Positions 55,514 to 64,000 of a DNA stretch of 64,000 nucleotides are shown here, one piece after another (the stretch's first letter is position 1; every line of letters starts with the position of its first letter). The notes below the pieces were generated by a model. That model was not told where the DNA came from. It saw only the letters and a program-made list of their open reading frames with translations, and searched no databases. The DNA lies in assembly GCA_012838805.1 (NCBI GenBank), contig DUON01000001.1, forward strand, positions 1 to 64,000. The letters run 5' to 3'. The position numbers and the translations under genes were made by a program. This stretch comes from Clostridiales bacterium. GTDB lineage: Bacteria > Bacillota > Clostridia > Christensenellales > DTU072.

Positions 55514-55794
55514 TCCACCACCTTTGCAACAGAAAAACTGTCCCCCTCTTTCTTGACGGCGTTTTTCAAGAGCGCCTCTCTGTCCATTGAGGGGTGCGCC
55601 TCGTCTTTTCTCACGCTGTCATAATCGATAGTTGCTTTCTCTTCCTTTACACCCTTGACATCCGCTTCTTTTATCTTGTCGAGAAATTTGGTTATATCCT
55701 TGACATCTTCCGCCATTTGGTCTATTTCTTGCTCTGAAAGATATATCATCCCCAGTTCTGCAAGGCGTTTTGTTAATTTCTTGCTATCGTCCAT
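55510..55794 (-). CDS. gatC: Asp-tRNA(Asn)/Glu-tRNA(Gln) amidotransferase subunit C
   Basis: 94 residues. Small clamp that holds GatA to GatB. The family pattern LAELGMIYLSEQEIDQMAEDVKDITKFLDKIKEADVKGV and the C-terminal RKDEAHPSMDREALLKNA are clear. First gene of gatCAB. With GatCAB present, the organism probably forms Gln-tRNA or Asn-tRNA indirectly. Confidence 0.94.
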   Translation of the reverse strand: MDDSKKLTKRLAELGMIYLSEQEIDQMAEDVKDITKFLDKIKEADVKGVKEEKATIDYDSVRKDEAHPSMDREALLKNAVKKEGDSFSVAKVVE

Positions 55795-55885
55795 CTGTGT
55801 ACCTCTTATTTTTTAAGATAGATTTTTTTATCTTTATTATTGGTGTTATCGAACTATAATATCCCCAATCGGGGGAGTGAAAACT

Positions 55886-57076
55886 CTATTTTTTTGTCAA
55901 TAATCTCTTTATTCTGTCCATTGCTTCAATAGTGTTCTCACGCGTATTGAAAGCGGTAAGTCTGAAATAGCCCTCTCCGCACTTTCCAAAGCCACTTCCC
56001 GGCGTGCCCACGACTGCCGCATTGTTGAGCAAGAAGTCAAAGAATTCCCATGAGCTCATGCCACCCGGACACTTAAGCCATACATAGGGCGAATTGATGC
56101 CTCCGCTGAACCAAATGCCAAGGTCGGTTAAGGTTCTGGCTATTATTTCGGCGTTCTCGGCGTAATACTCTATGTTTTCTTGGTTTTGCTTTTGTCCCTC
56201 GGGCGTGAAAACCGCCTCCGCCCCTCTTTGTACAATATAGCTGACGCCGTTAAACTTGGTGGACTGTCTTCTAAACCACATGGCGTTGAGGCTCATATCC
56301 TCTCTGACTAATGCCTTGGGGACTATGGTATAGCCGCATCTTGTTCCGGTAAACCCTGCTGTTTTGGAAAGAGAACAGAGTTCTATGGCACACTCTTTCG
56401 CGCCTTGGATTTCGTAGATTGAGCGGGGCAAAGATTTGTCTTTTATAAAGCTTTCATACGCCGCATCATATAGTATAACCGCACCGTTGGCGTTGGCGAA
56501 ATCCACCCATTTTTTGAGTCCGTCTCTGTCATAAACCGCTCCTGTGGGATTGTTGGGGGAGCATAGATAAATGATATCACCTTGCAACCCGTCATAGGGC
56601 AAGGGCAAAAAGCCGTTTTGTTTGTTTCCGTCAATAAAAACAACCTTTCTACCAAGCATGATATTGCTGTCTAAATAAACGGGATAGACGGGGTCAGGTA
56701 TGATTATTGTATTATCGTTGGCGAAAATATCCGTTAAATTCGCTACATCGCTTTTTGCACCGTCGGATACAAAGACCTCGTCGCTGTCAATGCTGACACC
56801 CATTGTCTTGTAATAGTCGGAGATTTTCTCTTTCAAGAACGAATATCCTTGTTCAGGTCCGTACCCTCTGAAGGTCTCTTTATTGCCCATTTCCGCCGCA
56901 GCCTTTTTCATAGCATCGACAACCAGCGGCGCCAAAGGTTTTGTTACATCGCCAATACCCATTTTGATTATGGTCTTGTCGGGGTTGGTCTTACTGAAAT
57001 CGTTTACTCTTTTTGCGATATTTGAAAAAAGATAGCTTTCGCTGACATTCTTATAGTTTTTGTTTACTTTTGCCAT
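55886..57076 (-). CDS. dapL: LL-diaminopimelate aminotransferase
   Basis: 396 residues from ATG at 57076, behind GGAGAAG; that ATG shares one base with the pyrG TGA (TGATG). Converts tetrahydrodipicolinate to LL-diaminopimelate in one step with glutamate and PLP, bypassing the acylated route. Family marks are MGIGDVTKPLAP, FRGYGPEQGYSFLKEKI, SDGAKSDVANL, CSPNNPTGAVYD, and the PLP lysine in LSKTAGFTGTRCGY. It is downstream of dapF and pyrG in one tightly coupled operon, so two successive steps of meso-diaminopimelate synthesis flank CTP synthase. Confidence 0.95.
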   Translation of the reverse strand: MAKVNKNYKNVSESYLFSNIAKRVNDFSKTNPDKTIIKMGIGDVTKPLAPLVVDAMKKAAAEMGNKETFRGYGPEQGYSFLKEKISDYYKTMGVSIDSDEVFVSDGAKSDVANLTDIFANDNTIIIPDPVYPVYLDSNIMLGRKVVFIDGNKQNGFLPLPYDGLQGDIIYLCSPNNPTGAVYDRDGLKKWVDFANANGAVILYDAAYESFIKDKSLPRSIYEIQGAKECAIELCSLSKTAGFTGTRCGYTIVPKALVREDMSLNAMWFRRQSTKFNGVSYIVQRGAEAVFTPEGQKQNQENIEYYAENAEIIARTLTDLGIWFSGGINSPYVWLKCPGGMSSWEFFDFLLNNAAVVGTPGSGFGKCGEGYFRLTAFNTRENTIEAMDRIKRLLTKK

Positions 57077-58692
57077 CAATTCTTCTCCTTTTGGTTCTTT
57101 TTTGCTGCTCTAATAAATTCTCTAAAAAGCGGATGCGCTCTGTCGGGGCGGGACTTAAATTCGGGGTGGAACTGCACGCCCACAAACCAAGGATGCTCTG
57201 AAATCTCAACCGCTTCCACCAAGACCTTGTCCGGGGATTCGCCTGAAACTATCATGCCGCTTCTCTCAAGGTCCTCTCTGTAATTATTGTTAACTTCATA
57301 TCTGTGCCTGTGCCTTTCCTCAACGCTGGCTTGCTTATAGGCACTTTTCATTTTGGTATTTTCCCTTATTGAGCAAGGATACTTGCCCAGTCTCATATCC
57401 GCGGCTTTTTTCTGACCAGGCATAAAGTCAATAACTTTGTGCTTGGACTTTTTGTCAAATTCAACGCTGTTGGCGTCTTTTAAGCCCATGACATTTCTTG
57501 CAAATTCTATCACCGCCATTTGAAGCCCAAGACCAATTCCAAAGAAAGGAATGTTGTTTTCTCGGGCGTATTTAATCGCGCTTAACATGCCGTCCGTGCC
57601 TCTTTCCCCAAAACCGCCGGGGACTATTATGCCGTCGCAGTCTTGAAGGTTTTCTTGGGCGTTGTCGTCATTTAAGCATTCGGAATCAATCCATTTGATG
57701 TCAATATTGACTTCATTTTCAAAGCCGCCGTGGTTCAGAGCTTCCATAACCGAAATATATGCATCATGGAGTCTGACATACTTGCCGACAAGTGCAATTC
57801 TGACAAAGTCTTTCATCTTCTTTATTCTGTCCACAAGACTCCGCCATTCTGTCAAGTCCGGCGGAGGCGCTACAACATTCAGTTCCCTGCATATGATATC
57901 CGAAAAATTGGCTTTTTCAAGCATAAGAGGTGCTTCGTATAATAAAGGTAAGGTTTCGTTTTCTATGACGCAATCAGACGGAACGCCGCAAAACATAGAG
58001 ATTTTTTCCATAAGTTCCTTGTCCATAGGTCTGTCCGTACGGCAAATAATCACATCGGGCTGTATTCCGTGTGACAATAATTCCTTTACGCTGTGCTGGG
58101 TGGGTTTTGACTTATGCTCGCCGCTAAACTCCAAATACGGAACAAGTGTGACATGAATATACAGCGCATTTTCTCTGCCTATTTCTCTTCCTATCTGCCT
58201 TATGCTTTCAAGATATGGCAAGCTCTCTATGTCACCCACAGTACCGCCTATTTCTGAAATGACGATATCCGCGTCAGTGGTTTCCGCCACGCGGTACATG
58301 CATCTTTTTATTTCGTTGGTGATATGCGGAATAACTTGAATAGTGCTTCCAAGATAAACGCCTTTTCTTTCATTGGCAAGTACTCTTGTGTATATCTTTC
58401 CCGTTGTGACCGAAGAATATTTGTTCAGACTCTCGTCAATAAAACGCTCATAATGCCCCAAATCAAGGTCGGTTTCCGCTCCGTCATCGGTAACAAAAAC
58501 TTCCCCGTGCTGCAAGGGGCTCATGTTCCCGGGGTCAACATTGATGTAGGGGTCGAATTTTTGTGCCGCAACCTTGAAGCCTCTTTGTTTGAGCAATCTT
58601 CCCATCGAAGCTGCTGTAATGCCCTTTCCCAGTCCCGATACGACGCCGCCAGTAACAAATATGTACTTGGCTTTCTTCGAATGTGAAATCAT
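57076..58692 (-). CDS. pyrG: CTP synthase with an altered glutaminase nucleophile
   Basis: 538 residues. Makes CTP from UTP, ATP and ammonia, normally taken from glutamine. The synthase domain is normal: [49 protein letters not shown]. The glutamine amidotransferase domain keeps the oxyanion loop GGFGERG (359-365) and the His/Glu pair FHPEF (His509, Glu511). The nucleophile motif, normally GICLGMQ, here reads GIGLGLQ: residue 387 is Gly (GGT at 57534-57532) where Cys is expected. The segment before MRLG is also shorter than in the Escherichia coli enzyme (KKAADMRLG). If correct, the enzyme could use only free ammonia. One base change from TGT would explain it, so an assembly error is possible. 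Four-base overlap with dapF. Confidence 0.93.
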   Translation of the reverse strand: MISHSKKAKYIFVTGGVVSGLGKGITAASMGRLLKQRGFKVAAQKFDPYINVDPGNMSPLQHGEVFVTDDGAETDLDLGHYERFIDESLNKYSSVTTGKIYTRVLANERKGVYLGSTIQVIPHITNEIKRCMYRVAETTDADIVISEIGGTVGDIESLPYLESIRQIGREIGRENALYIHVTLVPYLEFSGEHKSKPTQHSVKELLSHGIQPDVIICRTDRPMDKELMEKISMFCGVPSDCVIENETLPLLYEAPLMLEKANFSDIICRELNVVAPPPDLTEWRSLVDRIKKMKDFVRIALVGKYVRLHDAYISVMEALNHGGFENEVNIDIKWIDSECLNDDNAQENLQDCDGIIVPGGFGERGTDGMLSAIKYARENNIPFFGIGLGLQMAVIEFARNVMGLKDANSVEFDKKSKHKVIDFMPGQKKAADMRLGKYPCSIRENTKMKSAYKQASVEERHRHRYEVNNNYREDLERSGMIVSGESPDKVLVEAVEISEHPWFVGVQFHPEFKSRPDRAHPLFREFIRAAKKNQKEKN

Positions 58693-59513
58693 AAATTTAT
58701 CTCTCCTTCGTAATTAAACTCAGCGCTCCCCGTCATGAAAAGCCTATTATCCTTTTTTTCTAAAAAAAGCCTCCCGCCTTTCAAATGGATAGTCGCTTTG
58801 TCTTTTAGTTTTCCCAATCTGTTCGCAATATAAAAAGACGCGCTTGCCCCCGTTCCACAAGCCATTGTCTCACCTGTTCCCCTTTCATACACCGCCACAA
58901 AAGCGTTCTTGTCGTTTATTATCTTGACGAATTCCACATTCGTTCTTAGCGGAAATAAAGGGTGGTTTGCTATCTCTTGCCCTAATTCCATATCTATTTC
59001 GCTGTAGCTATTTATAAAAATAACAGCGTGAGGATTTCCCACCGACACACAGCTTATGTTCACAAGACCTTTAGATGTCCGTATTGGACTGTCCAGCCAG
59101 TATTCCCCTTCGCAAATCATCGGCACTTGGTCTTTTGCCATAATCGCCTCGCCCATATCCACCTTTACGCTTTCGACCTTTTTCCCTACGACATTCAGCC
59201 AAATCTGTTTTATGCCGGAGGGAGTGGATATATAAAGGTTTTTCTTTTTCGTCAGCCCCTTTTCGTATACATATTTGCCCACGCACCGAATGGCGTTTCC
59301 GCACATTCCGCTTTCGCTCCCGTCGGGATTGAACATTCTCATAGAAAAATCGCCGTCTTTGGCTTTGTCTATCAGCACAAGACCGTCGCCGCCTATCCCA
59401 AAGTGTCTGTCCGATAACTGTTTGGAAAGCTTGCTTGGGTTCTTTACCTTTTCGCGCATTAGGTTTATGTAAATATAATCGTTGCCTAATCCGTTCATTT
59501 TGCTAAATCGCAT
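58689..59513 (-). CDS. dapF: Diaminopimelate epimerase
   Basis: 274 residues from ATG at 59513, with GGAGG five bases upstream; the frame can open two codons earlier at GTG. Interconverts LL- and meso-diaminopimelate by a two-Cys, cofactor-free mechanism. Both catalytic Cys motifs are present: [12 protein letters not shown] (Cys71) and [12 protein letters not shown] (near 217). The N-terminus [15 protein letters not shown] is typical. First gene of dapF-pyrG-dapL; its TGA overlaps the pyrG ATG. Product feeds lysine and peptidoglycan. Confidence 0.96.
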   Translation of the reverse strand: MRFSKMNGLGNDYIYINLMREKVKNPSKLSKQLSDRHFGIGGDGLVLIDKAKDGDFSMRMFNPDGSESGMCGNAIRCVGKYVYEKGLTKKKNLYISTPSGIKQIWLNVVGKKVESVKVDMGEAIMAKDQVPMICEGEYWLDSPIRTSKGLVNISCVSVGNPHAVIFINSYSEIDMELGQEIANHPLFPLRTNVEFVKIINDKNAFVAVYERGTGETMACGTGASASFYIANRLGKLKDKATIHLKGGRLFLEKKDNRLFMTGSAEFNYEGEINL

Positions 59514-59627
59514 ATACACCTCCGCACTATAAAAAAATGTATCGTTGGTTTAGCAAAAAATTCGTCTTCAGCACATCTTAAGAAAAAGTTCTCTTGTTGT
59601 TTTTAAGTTTCGATTTAATGATATATC

Positions 59628-60338
59628 TTACGGTTTGTATACAATTCTTCTACATTCTGGACATTCCGTATAATCTCCCGAATTAATAAGCTTTTTCTCT
59701 ACTTCAAGGTTTATCTGCATGCCGCATCCAGCGCAGTTTCCATTAAGATACTGCACAAACGGCGGCATCTTTTTCTCTTTTCTTAAAGCGCGGTATTTTT
59801 TCAAAAAATTCTTGTCTATATGCTCTTCAAGGGAGTTCATTTCTTTCTTCAACGGTGCGCCTTTCATCAGCACCTCTTTCTTCAAATTGTCAAGTATGGC
59901 TTTTTGCTCAATGTACTTTGACTTAAGGGCTTCTATGGCTTTAAGCAGCCGTTCTACCTCTATCTTTATTTCGTTTAGTTTCCTTGTCGACCTATTCATT
60001 TCCTTGTCAATGCTGGTGACGCACTCCTCGTATTTGAGTAAGCTGTCCTCGTACAAGTCAAGCTCGACAAGGTCCTTTATTTCATTGATATCTTGGTCTA
60101 TATTCTCTTCGATAACCTTGAGTTCATCAAATTTCTTGATGATTTTTTCAAAATGGTCTATCTGATCGTCTTTTTCTTTGAGAAGCCTGGCATAGCTCTT
60201 TTCGCCCTTAAGGTATTTATCTTTTAGGTAGTGGACGGCTCTGAACTCTTGGGATTTGATAAATTCGTTCTCCAATGAGTACAGCTGCATATCCAAGTCC
60301 TGATATCTCTTTATTGTTTCTATTTGCTTAGCCTGCAT
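59628..60338 (-). CDS. Coiled-coil protein with C-terminal C4 zinc ribbon
   Basis: 236 residues. Residues ~1-190 form a long charged coiled coil. The C-terminus has a four-Cys zinc ribbon, NCAGCGMQINLEVEKKLINSG then TECPECRRIVYKP, matching the C4-type zinc-ribbon family (zf-RING_7). The family is often encoded next to Nif3-like genes, as here (9 bases). No enzymatic motif; DNA or RNA binding is presumed in the family but not shown. It is the last gene of the dnaG-rpoD cluster. Confidence 0.85.
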   Translation of the reverse strand: MQAKQIETIKRYQDLDMQLYSLENEFIKSQEFRAVHYLKDKYLKGEKSYARLLKEKDDQIDHFEKIIKKFDELKVIEENIDQDINEIKDLVELDLYEDSLLKYEECVTSIDKEMNRSTRKLNEIKIEVERLLKAIEALKSKYIEQKAILDNLKKEVLMKGAPLKKEMNSLEEHIDKNFLKKYRALRKEKKMPPFVQYLNGNCAGCGMQINLEVEKKLINSGDYTECPECRRIVYKP

Positions 60339-60347
60339 CTTGCTCTC

Positions 60348-61130
60348 CTAGTTATTGTATGGATTTGAGCATTTTGTCGTTTTCACAATTTTTACGCTTT
60401 TTAGCGACTTTGTTAAAATTTCTTCCATAAGTTCTAAAAAACATATTTCGCTGTTATAATGCCCAATAGTGATTATACCATAATTCAGGTCATTTGCAAA
60501 CCTTGCAAAGGCATATTTTATGTCAGATGTAATAAAAATATCTGCACCGCTTTCCTTAAGGCGGATGAGTAAATCCGTGTCCTTTCCGCCGCTTCCGTTT
60601 ATTACACCGACTTTTTTTATAAGCCTTGTTTCATCCCCTATTGTTGCCATATTGTTGTCGTTGAAAACCTTTTTGACATGGTTCTTATATTCTCTCATGC
60701 TGACGGGGGTCCTTAAAGTGCCTATTCTTGCCGAAGATATGTCGTCGTCCAAACAATAGACATCTTCCAACCCCAGCTTTTTTGCCACATAATCGTTCAA
60801 ACCGCCTTTAGCGAAATCTATATTGGTATGCGCAGAATATATGGCTATATCGTTTTTTATCGCTTTAACCAAGGCTTTTTGGGGCGGTTTTCTAAGGTCA
60901 ATCCCTTTTAAGGGCTCAAATATCAAAGGGTGGTGCTCGACTATCAAATTGCAACCGTTTTGAATGGCGTCCTCGACCACTTTTTCAGTCGTGTCAAGGG
61001 TTATTAGAACGCTCTTAAGGTCGGCTTCAATGTCGCCGTATTTAAGCCCGCTGTTGTCAAATTCCGCTTGCAGTTCCAGCGGAGCGAATTCTTCAATCGC
61101 TTTCAAAGCATCTTTAATTTTATAAGACAT
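60348..61130 (-). CDS. Nif3-like dinuclear metal centre protein (YqfO type)
   Basis: 260 residues. Forms a hexameric ring with a two-metal site; some members are linked to GTP cyclohydrolase-like chemistry, but activity is generally unproven. Metal-site motifs: NLIVEHHPLIF (His pair), YSAHTNIDFAKGGLNDYVA (His, Asp) and the C-terminal IGHYNSEICFLE (His, Glu). It overlaps trmK by 28 bases on the same strand, as is usual for this pair. It lacks the extra middle domain of longer YqfO forms. Confidence 0.9.
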   Translation of the reverse strand: MSYKIKDALKAIEEFAPLELQAEFDNSGLKYGDIEADLKSVLITLDTTEKVVEDAIQNGCNLIVEHHPLIFEPLKGIDLRKPPQKALVKAIKNDIAIYSAHTNIDFAKGGLNDYVAKKLGLEDVYCLDDDISSARIGTLRTPVSMREYKNHVKKVFNDNNMATIGDETRLIKKVGVINGSGGKDTDLLIRLKESGADIFITSDIKYAFARFANDLNYGIITIGHYNSEICFLELMEEILTKSLKSVKIVKTTKCSNPYNN

Positions 61131-61759
61131 CTCTCTATCTCCTTTTTTTCCGCCCTCAACGCGGAGGAAATTTTATCAATTGAGCCCGCTTGGCTTATTA
61201 TATTGTCAATCGCCTCTTTACGGTGATATAGGTACTCCTCAAAGGCCGCAGAAGGAGGGGTGTTCTTGCCAAAGAAAAGTTCTTCTTTTGAATAATTGCT
61301 CTTCCCTTCCACAAATATTATGACACTGTAATACCTTTGGTTCTCCTTTATGATATAGTCCTTTTTAATAAAAAAATTTTCCTCAAAAAGATACTTTCTC
61401 AAATAAGGCGTGTCTTGATGAGGAAGGGTTATGTATACGGCGTCGGGAATTCTCTTTCTTGACAGTATTTTTATTATTTCATTGGCGCCCATGCCAGCTA
61501 TTACTATGCAATCGGCGCCTTGGACTTCCTCCAGTCCGTCCGAACATAAAAATTCAATTCTATCCGCCACATTATACTTCTTAGCGAGATTCTTTGCCTT
61601 TTCTAAGCTTTGCGGACTGATGTCAACGGCTATGCCTGTCTCCGCCCTGCCCGTCAATACCGCACTTACGATTAATTTCCCGTGGTCGGCTCCGATGTCC
61701 GCAAGTCTTTGGGCTTTGATTTCGTTGAGTATGGCGTTAAGGCGGTTGTCAAGACGCAT
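61103..61759 (-). CDS. trmK: tRNA (adenine-22-N1)-methyltransferase TrmK
   Basis: 218 residues. Methylates N1 of A22 in tRNA using SAM. The N-terminal RLNAILNEIKAQRLADIGADHGKLIVSAVLTG holds the SAM loop, followed by AVDISPQSLEKAKNLAKKY and the family motif CIVIAGMGANEIIKIL, then LPHQDTPYLRKYL. A C-terminal coiled coil ends the protein. ATG overlaps the rpoD TAA (TAATG). Position between rpoD and a Nif3-like gene is conserved in Bacillota and supports the call. Confidence 0.92.
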   Translation of the reverse strand: MRLDNRLNAILNEIKAQRLADIGADHGKLIVSAVLTGRAETGIAVDISPQSLEKAKNLAKKYNVADRIEFLCSDGLEEVQGADCIVIAGMGANEIIKILSRKRIPDAVYITLPHQDTPYLRKYLFEENFFIKKDYIIKENQRYYSVIIFVEGKSNYSKEELFFGKNTPPSAAFEEYLYHRKEAIDNIISQAGSIDKISSALRAEKKEIERCLIKLKML

Positions 61760-62820
61760 TATTTATCCAAAAAGTCCTTTAGTTTTTTCATTTTGTTGGG
61801 ATGCTTTAGTCTTCTAAGCGCCTTTGCCTCAATCTGCCTTATTCTCTCTCTGGTGACATTAAAGACCTTTCCCACCTCTTCAAGCGTACGCGGTCTGTTG
61901 TCCTTCAAACCATATCTCAAAATCAAGACCATGGCTTCTCTGGGGGCTAAGGTGTTCAATATTTCTTCCACCTGCGTTTTGAGCATTCTGGCTTCTGCGG
62001 CGTCCATGGGAGCTACTGCCTTAGTATCTTCCAAAAAGTCTACCAAATGGCTGTCGTCCTCTTCCCCGATAGGCGTCTCCAAAGACACCGGGTCTTGGGC
62101 TATTTTTTGGATTTCCACCACTTTAGATTCGGGAATGCCCATAGCCTCGGCGATTTCGCCCTGTGTGGGCTCCCTGCCAAGTTGCTGCAAAAGCGTACGG
62201 GAAATCTTTGTCAGTTTGTTTATGGTCTCCACCATATGGACGGGGATTCTTATCGTTCTTGCTTGATCCGCAAGCGACCTTGTAATCGCCTGCCTAATCC
62301 ACCATGTGGCATATGTGGAGAACTTAAAACCCTTGGTATAGTCGAATTTTTCCACAGCTTTCATCAATCCCAAATTCCCTTCTTGGATGAGGTCCAAAAA
62401 TTGCATGCCTCTTCCCACATACCTTTTGGCTATGCTGACCACCAGCCTTAAGTTGGCGTTTATGAGCTTGTCCTTTGCGGAAGCGTCGCCCTCAGCCATT
62501 CGCTTGGCAAGCTCCACTTCCTCATGCGCTTGCAAAAGCGGTACCTTTCCTATGTCCTTAAGGTACATTTTAACGGAGTCGTCGATATTGACTTCGCTCA
62601 TTATTTTTTTCAGGAGCTTGTCGTTTGTCTTCTCGGACTTGGAAGATACCTTGATATTGTTGTCTTCAAGAAGCTTATAGACTTCTTCTATCTCGTTTGT
62701 TTCAAGCTCATATTTTTCAAGTCTATTCAGTAATTCGTCTTCCTTTATTTTTTTGTTGTCCTTATGCTCCTCAATAATTTTATCGATTTCTCTTTTCTTG
62801 CGTTCTTCAATTATAGACAT
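61759..62820 (-). CDS. rpoD: Primary RNA polymerase sigma factor (sigma-A/RpoD)
   Basis: 353 residues. Directs RNA polymerase to housekeeping promoters. Regions in order: short 1.1-like acidic N-terminus; 1.2 with [17 protein letters not shown]; 2 with [56 protein letters not shown]; 3 with [14 protein letters not shown]; and 4 with [29 protein letters not shown] (-35 recognition). All conserved for a group 1 sigma. It lies 6 bases after dnaG, in the classic primase-sigma operon. Confidence 0.97.
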   Translation of the reverse strand: MSIIEERKKREIDKIIEEHKDNKKIKEDELLNRLEKYELETNEIEEVYKLLEDNNIKVSSKSEKTNDKLLKKIMSEVNIDDSVKMYLKDIGKVPLLQAHEEVELAKRMAEGDASAKDKLINANLRLVVSIAKRYVGRGMQFLDLIQEGNLGLMKAVEKFDYTKGFKFSTYATWWIRQAITRSLADQARTIRIPVHMVETINKLTKISRTLLQQLGREPTQGEIAEAMGIPESKVVEIQKIAQDPVSLETPIGEEDDSHLVDFLEDTKAVAPMDAAEARMLKTQVEEILNTLAPREAMVLILRYGLKDNRPRTLEEVGKVFNVTRERIRQIEAKALRRLKHPNKMKKLKDFLDK

Positions 62821-62826
62821 TTATTT

Positions 62827-64000
62827 TTATTTCTCCTCGTTCTTATTTTTTATTAATTTTTGATATTCAATCACTAATTCCCTTTTTTTATTTTCGTCGG
62901 TTTCATAGGATAGTTTTTGTTTGAGTTCGTTTATTATTTTTTGTCTGTAATCCATTTTTAGTTGCTCTAAGCTCTCTATGTAGTAGGTTTGCTGGTTTTC
63001 AGTATAGATATTGTTTAAGGCATCTATTACGCTGTTGATTTCGTCTTTTTCCTCAATAAGGTCGAACAAATCGCTGATTTGAGGAGATGTTCCGTTTTGG
63101 ATAGAGTCCATAATATATTCATAGATTTTTTTATGCTCCTCAAGCTCAAAGTGGTCTTTAGAAAGTTCTTTTATGCCGCTGATATCCACAAAACTTTTAT
63201 AGTTCAATATTGCGCTGAAAATAAATCTCGCTGCGTCAAGATTCGCGGAGGTCAAGCGGTTCTTTGGGGGTTCGTAAGCCGTTATGGCAAACGGCTTGGG
63301 CTGTTTCGCACCGATTAGTATAGTATCTGTTGACAAACCGCTTTTATTTGACACTTTGACGGCATAGACTTCTTTTTCTATGTCGTTTAATTTGAAAAGC
63401 TCCGCTATTGCTTCGGTGGCGTATTTGTTCTTACCGTCCAAGGTAGATAGGTCGTACTTTTCTTCTATCTTTTTCAGTTTAAAGTCCAATAGCGGAAGTG
63501 CCTCTTCCAAGAGCTTCTCAAAGCCTTTTTTGCCTATCTTTTTTATGGTGTCGTCGGGGTCGGCGTCTTTGGGAAGTTCCACGACCTTGACATCAAGCCC
63601 TTGCTCTTTTAATAAGTCCAAACTCCTAAGCGCGGCACTCTGCCCGGCGCTGTCCCCGTCAAAACAGACATAAACCAAGTCCGTATATCGCTTGATTATC
63701 CTGCATTGCTCTATGGTAAGGCTTGTCCCCATAGGCGCCATAGTGTTCCTTATGCCGCCTTGATGCAAGCTTATAACATCCATATATCCCTCCACAAGCA
63801 CAAGCGACTTCACCGGCTGGGACTGTTTTAATTTCTTGAAAAGGTTGATGTTATATAAAGTGCCTTTTTTGTCAAAAGCGGGAGAGGCGTATGTGTTGAG
63901 GTACTTGGCAAAATTAGTCTCCATAAGCGCCCGTCCGCCAAAACCCGTAACATCTCCAAAGGCGTTTATGATAGGAAAGATGATTCTCCCCGCATAAAAG
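62827..64000 (-). CDS. dnaG: DNA primase DnaG, C-terminal part (5' end beyond window)
   Basis: About 390 residues are visible; the gene runs off the right edge. Makes RNA primers at the replication fork. Upstream of an internal Met, the frame continues with RIIFPIINAFGDVTGFGGRALMETNFAKYLN, so that Met is not the start. TOPRIM domain motifs are LVLVEGYMDVISLHQ (Glu) and VYVCFDGDSAGQSAA (Asp pair). The last ~150 residues form the helicase-binding domain, ending in a Lys/Glu helix. The zinc-binding N-terminus is outside the window. First visible gene of the dnaG-rpoD-trmK-nif3-zinc ribbon cluster. Confidence 0.96.
   Translation of the reverse strand, partial: FYAGRIIFPIINAFGDVTGFGGRALMETNFAKYLNTYASPAFDKKGTLYNINLFKKLKQSQPVKSLVLVEGYMDVISLHQGGIRNTMAPMGTSLTIEQCRIIKRYTDLVYVCFDGDSAGQSAALRSLDLLKEQGLDVKVVELPKDADPDDTIKKIGKKGFEKLLEEALPLLDFKLKKIEEKYDLSTLDGKNKYATEAIAELFKLNDIEKEVYAVKVSNKSGLSTDTILIGAKQPKPFAITAYEPPKNRLTSANLDAARFIFSAILNYKSFVDISGIKELSKDHFELEEHKKIYEYIMDSIQNGTSPQISDLFDLIEEKDEINSVIDALNNIYTENQQTYYIESLEQLKMDYRQKIINELKQKLSYETDENKKRELVIEYQKLIKNKNEEK

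Noticed and set aside
55795-55885. Terminator and promoter between dapL and gatC
   Set aside because: A short TCCCC/GGGGA hairpin is present, but no U-run follows it, and no well-spaced promoter could be read.

Overview
The window reads as chromosome of a Gram-positive, low-to-mid GC member of the Bacillota, most likely an uncultured Clostridia lineage. The evidence is the primase, sigma-A, TrmK, Nif3-like and zinc-ribbon gene order, GatCAB, the LL-diaminopimelate aminotransferase route, a Pol I without visible proofreading residues, strong Shine-Dalgarno sites, many TTGACA/TATAAT promoters, and a protein resembling the sporulation protein YtxC. Almost all genes lie on the minus strand. No rRNA, tRNA, CRISPR array, phage or insertion sequence was seen.

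Layout. 1-1.5 kb: end of an arsenic locus (arsM cut by the window edge, arsR) and a YtxC-like gene, then about 500 bases with degenerate ~120-base repeats. 2-6 kb: GH36 alpha-galactosidase, membrane-anchored glycerophosphodiesterase, membrane-embedded M28 peptidase. 6.1-22.9 kb: two adjacent giant surface-protein genes (3113 and 2451 codons) built from degenerate MBG/Ig-like repeats, transcribed from a perfect consensus promoter and closed by a hairpin terminator. 23-24.6 kb: a polytopic membrane protein with an array of palindromic repeats upstream. 24.6-29 kb: split chromate transporter, membrane-anchored FN3-like protein, a PPi-type and an ATP-type phosphofructokinase. 29-35 kb: proA, yebC, an rRNA/tRNA methyltransferase, the infC-rpmI-rplT operon with an attenuator leader and an AUU start, and thrS. 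35-42 kb: an amidohydrolase, a 25-residue Asn/Lys/Gln-rich peptide gene, a GLUG-repeat lipoprotein with an alpha/beta hydrolase, murG, and an unknown membrane-anchored protein. 42-52 kb: coaE-polA, a second amidohydrolase, a lone PTS-type EIIC, a patatin, a GH2 beta-galactosidase and a Na/phosphate-type transporter. 52-64 kb: gatCAB, dapF-pyrG-dapL, and the dnaG-rpoD-trmK-nif3-zinc ribbon cluster.

How the parts fit. The housekeeping blocks are ordinary and tightly packed, with many 1-4 base stop/start overlaps. The galactosidases and the two phosphofructokinases suggest a saccharolytic lifestyle. The large investment in repeat-rich surface proteins suggests a host-associated or particle-associated habitat; this is inference.

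The two observations I rate highest are the CTP synthase, whose glutaminase nucleophile Cys is read as Gly (codon at 57532-57534) while the rest of the triad is kept, and the ~17 kb tandem of giant paralogous surface proteins that share a C-terminal membrane-proximal architecture and lack a sortase motif. The palindromic array at 24231-24410 and the 25-codon peptide gene are smaller signals that standard gene calling would miss.
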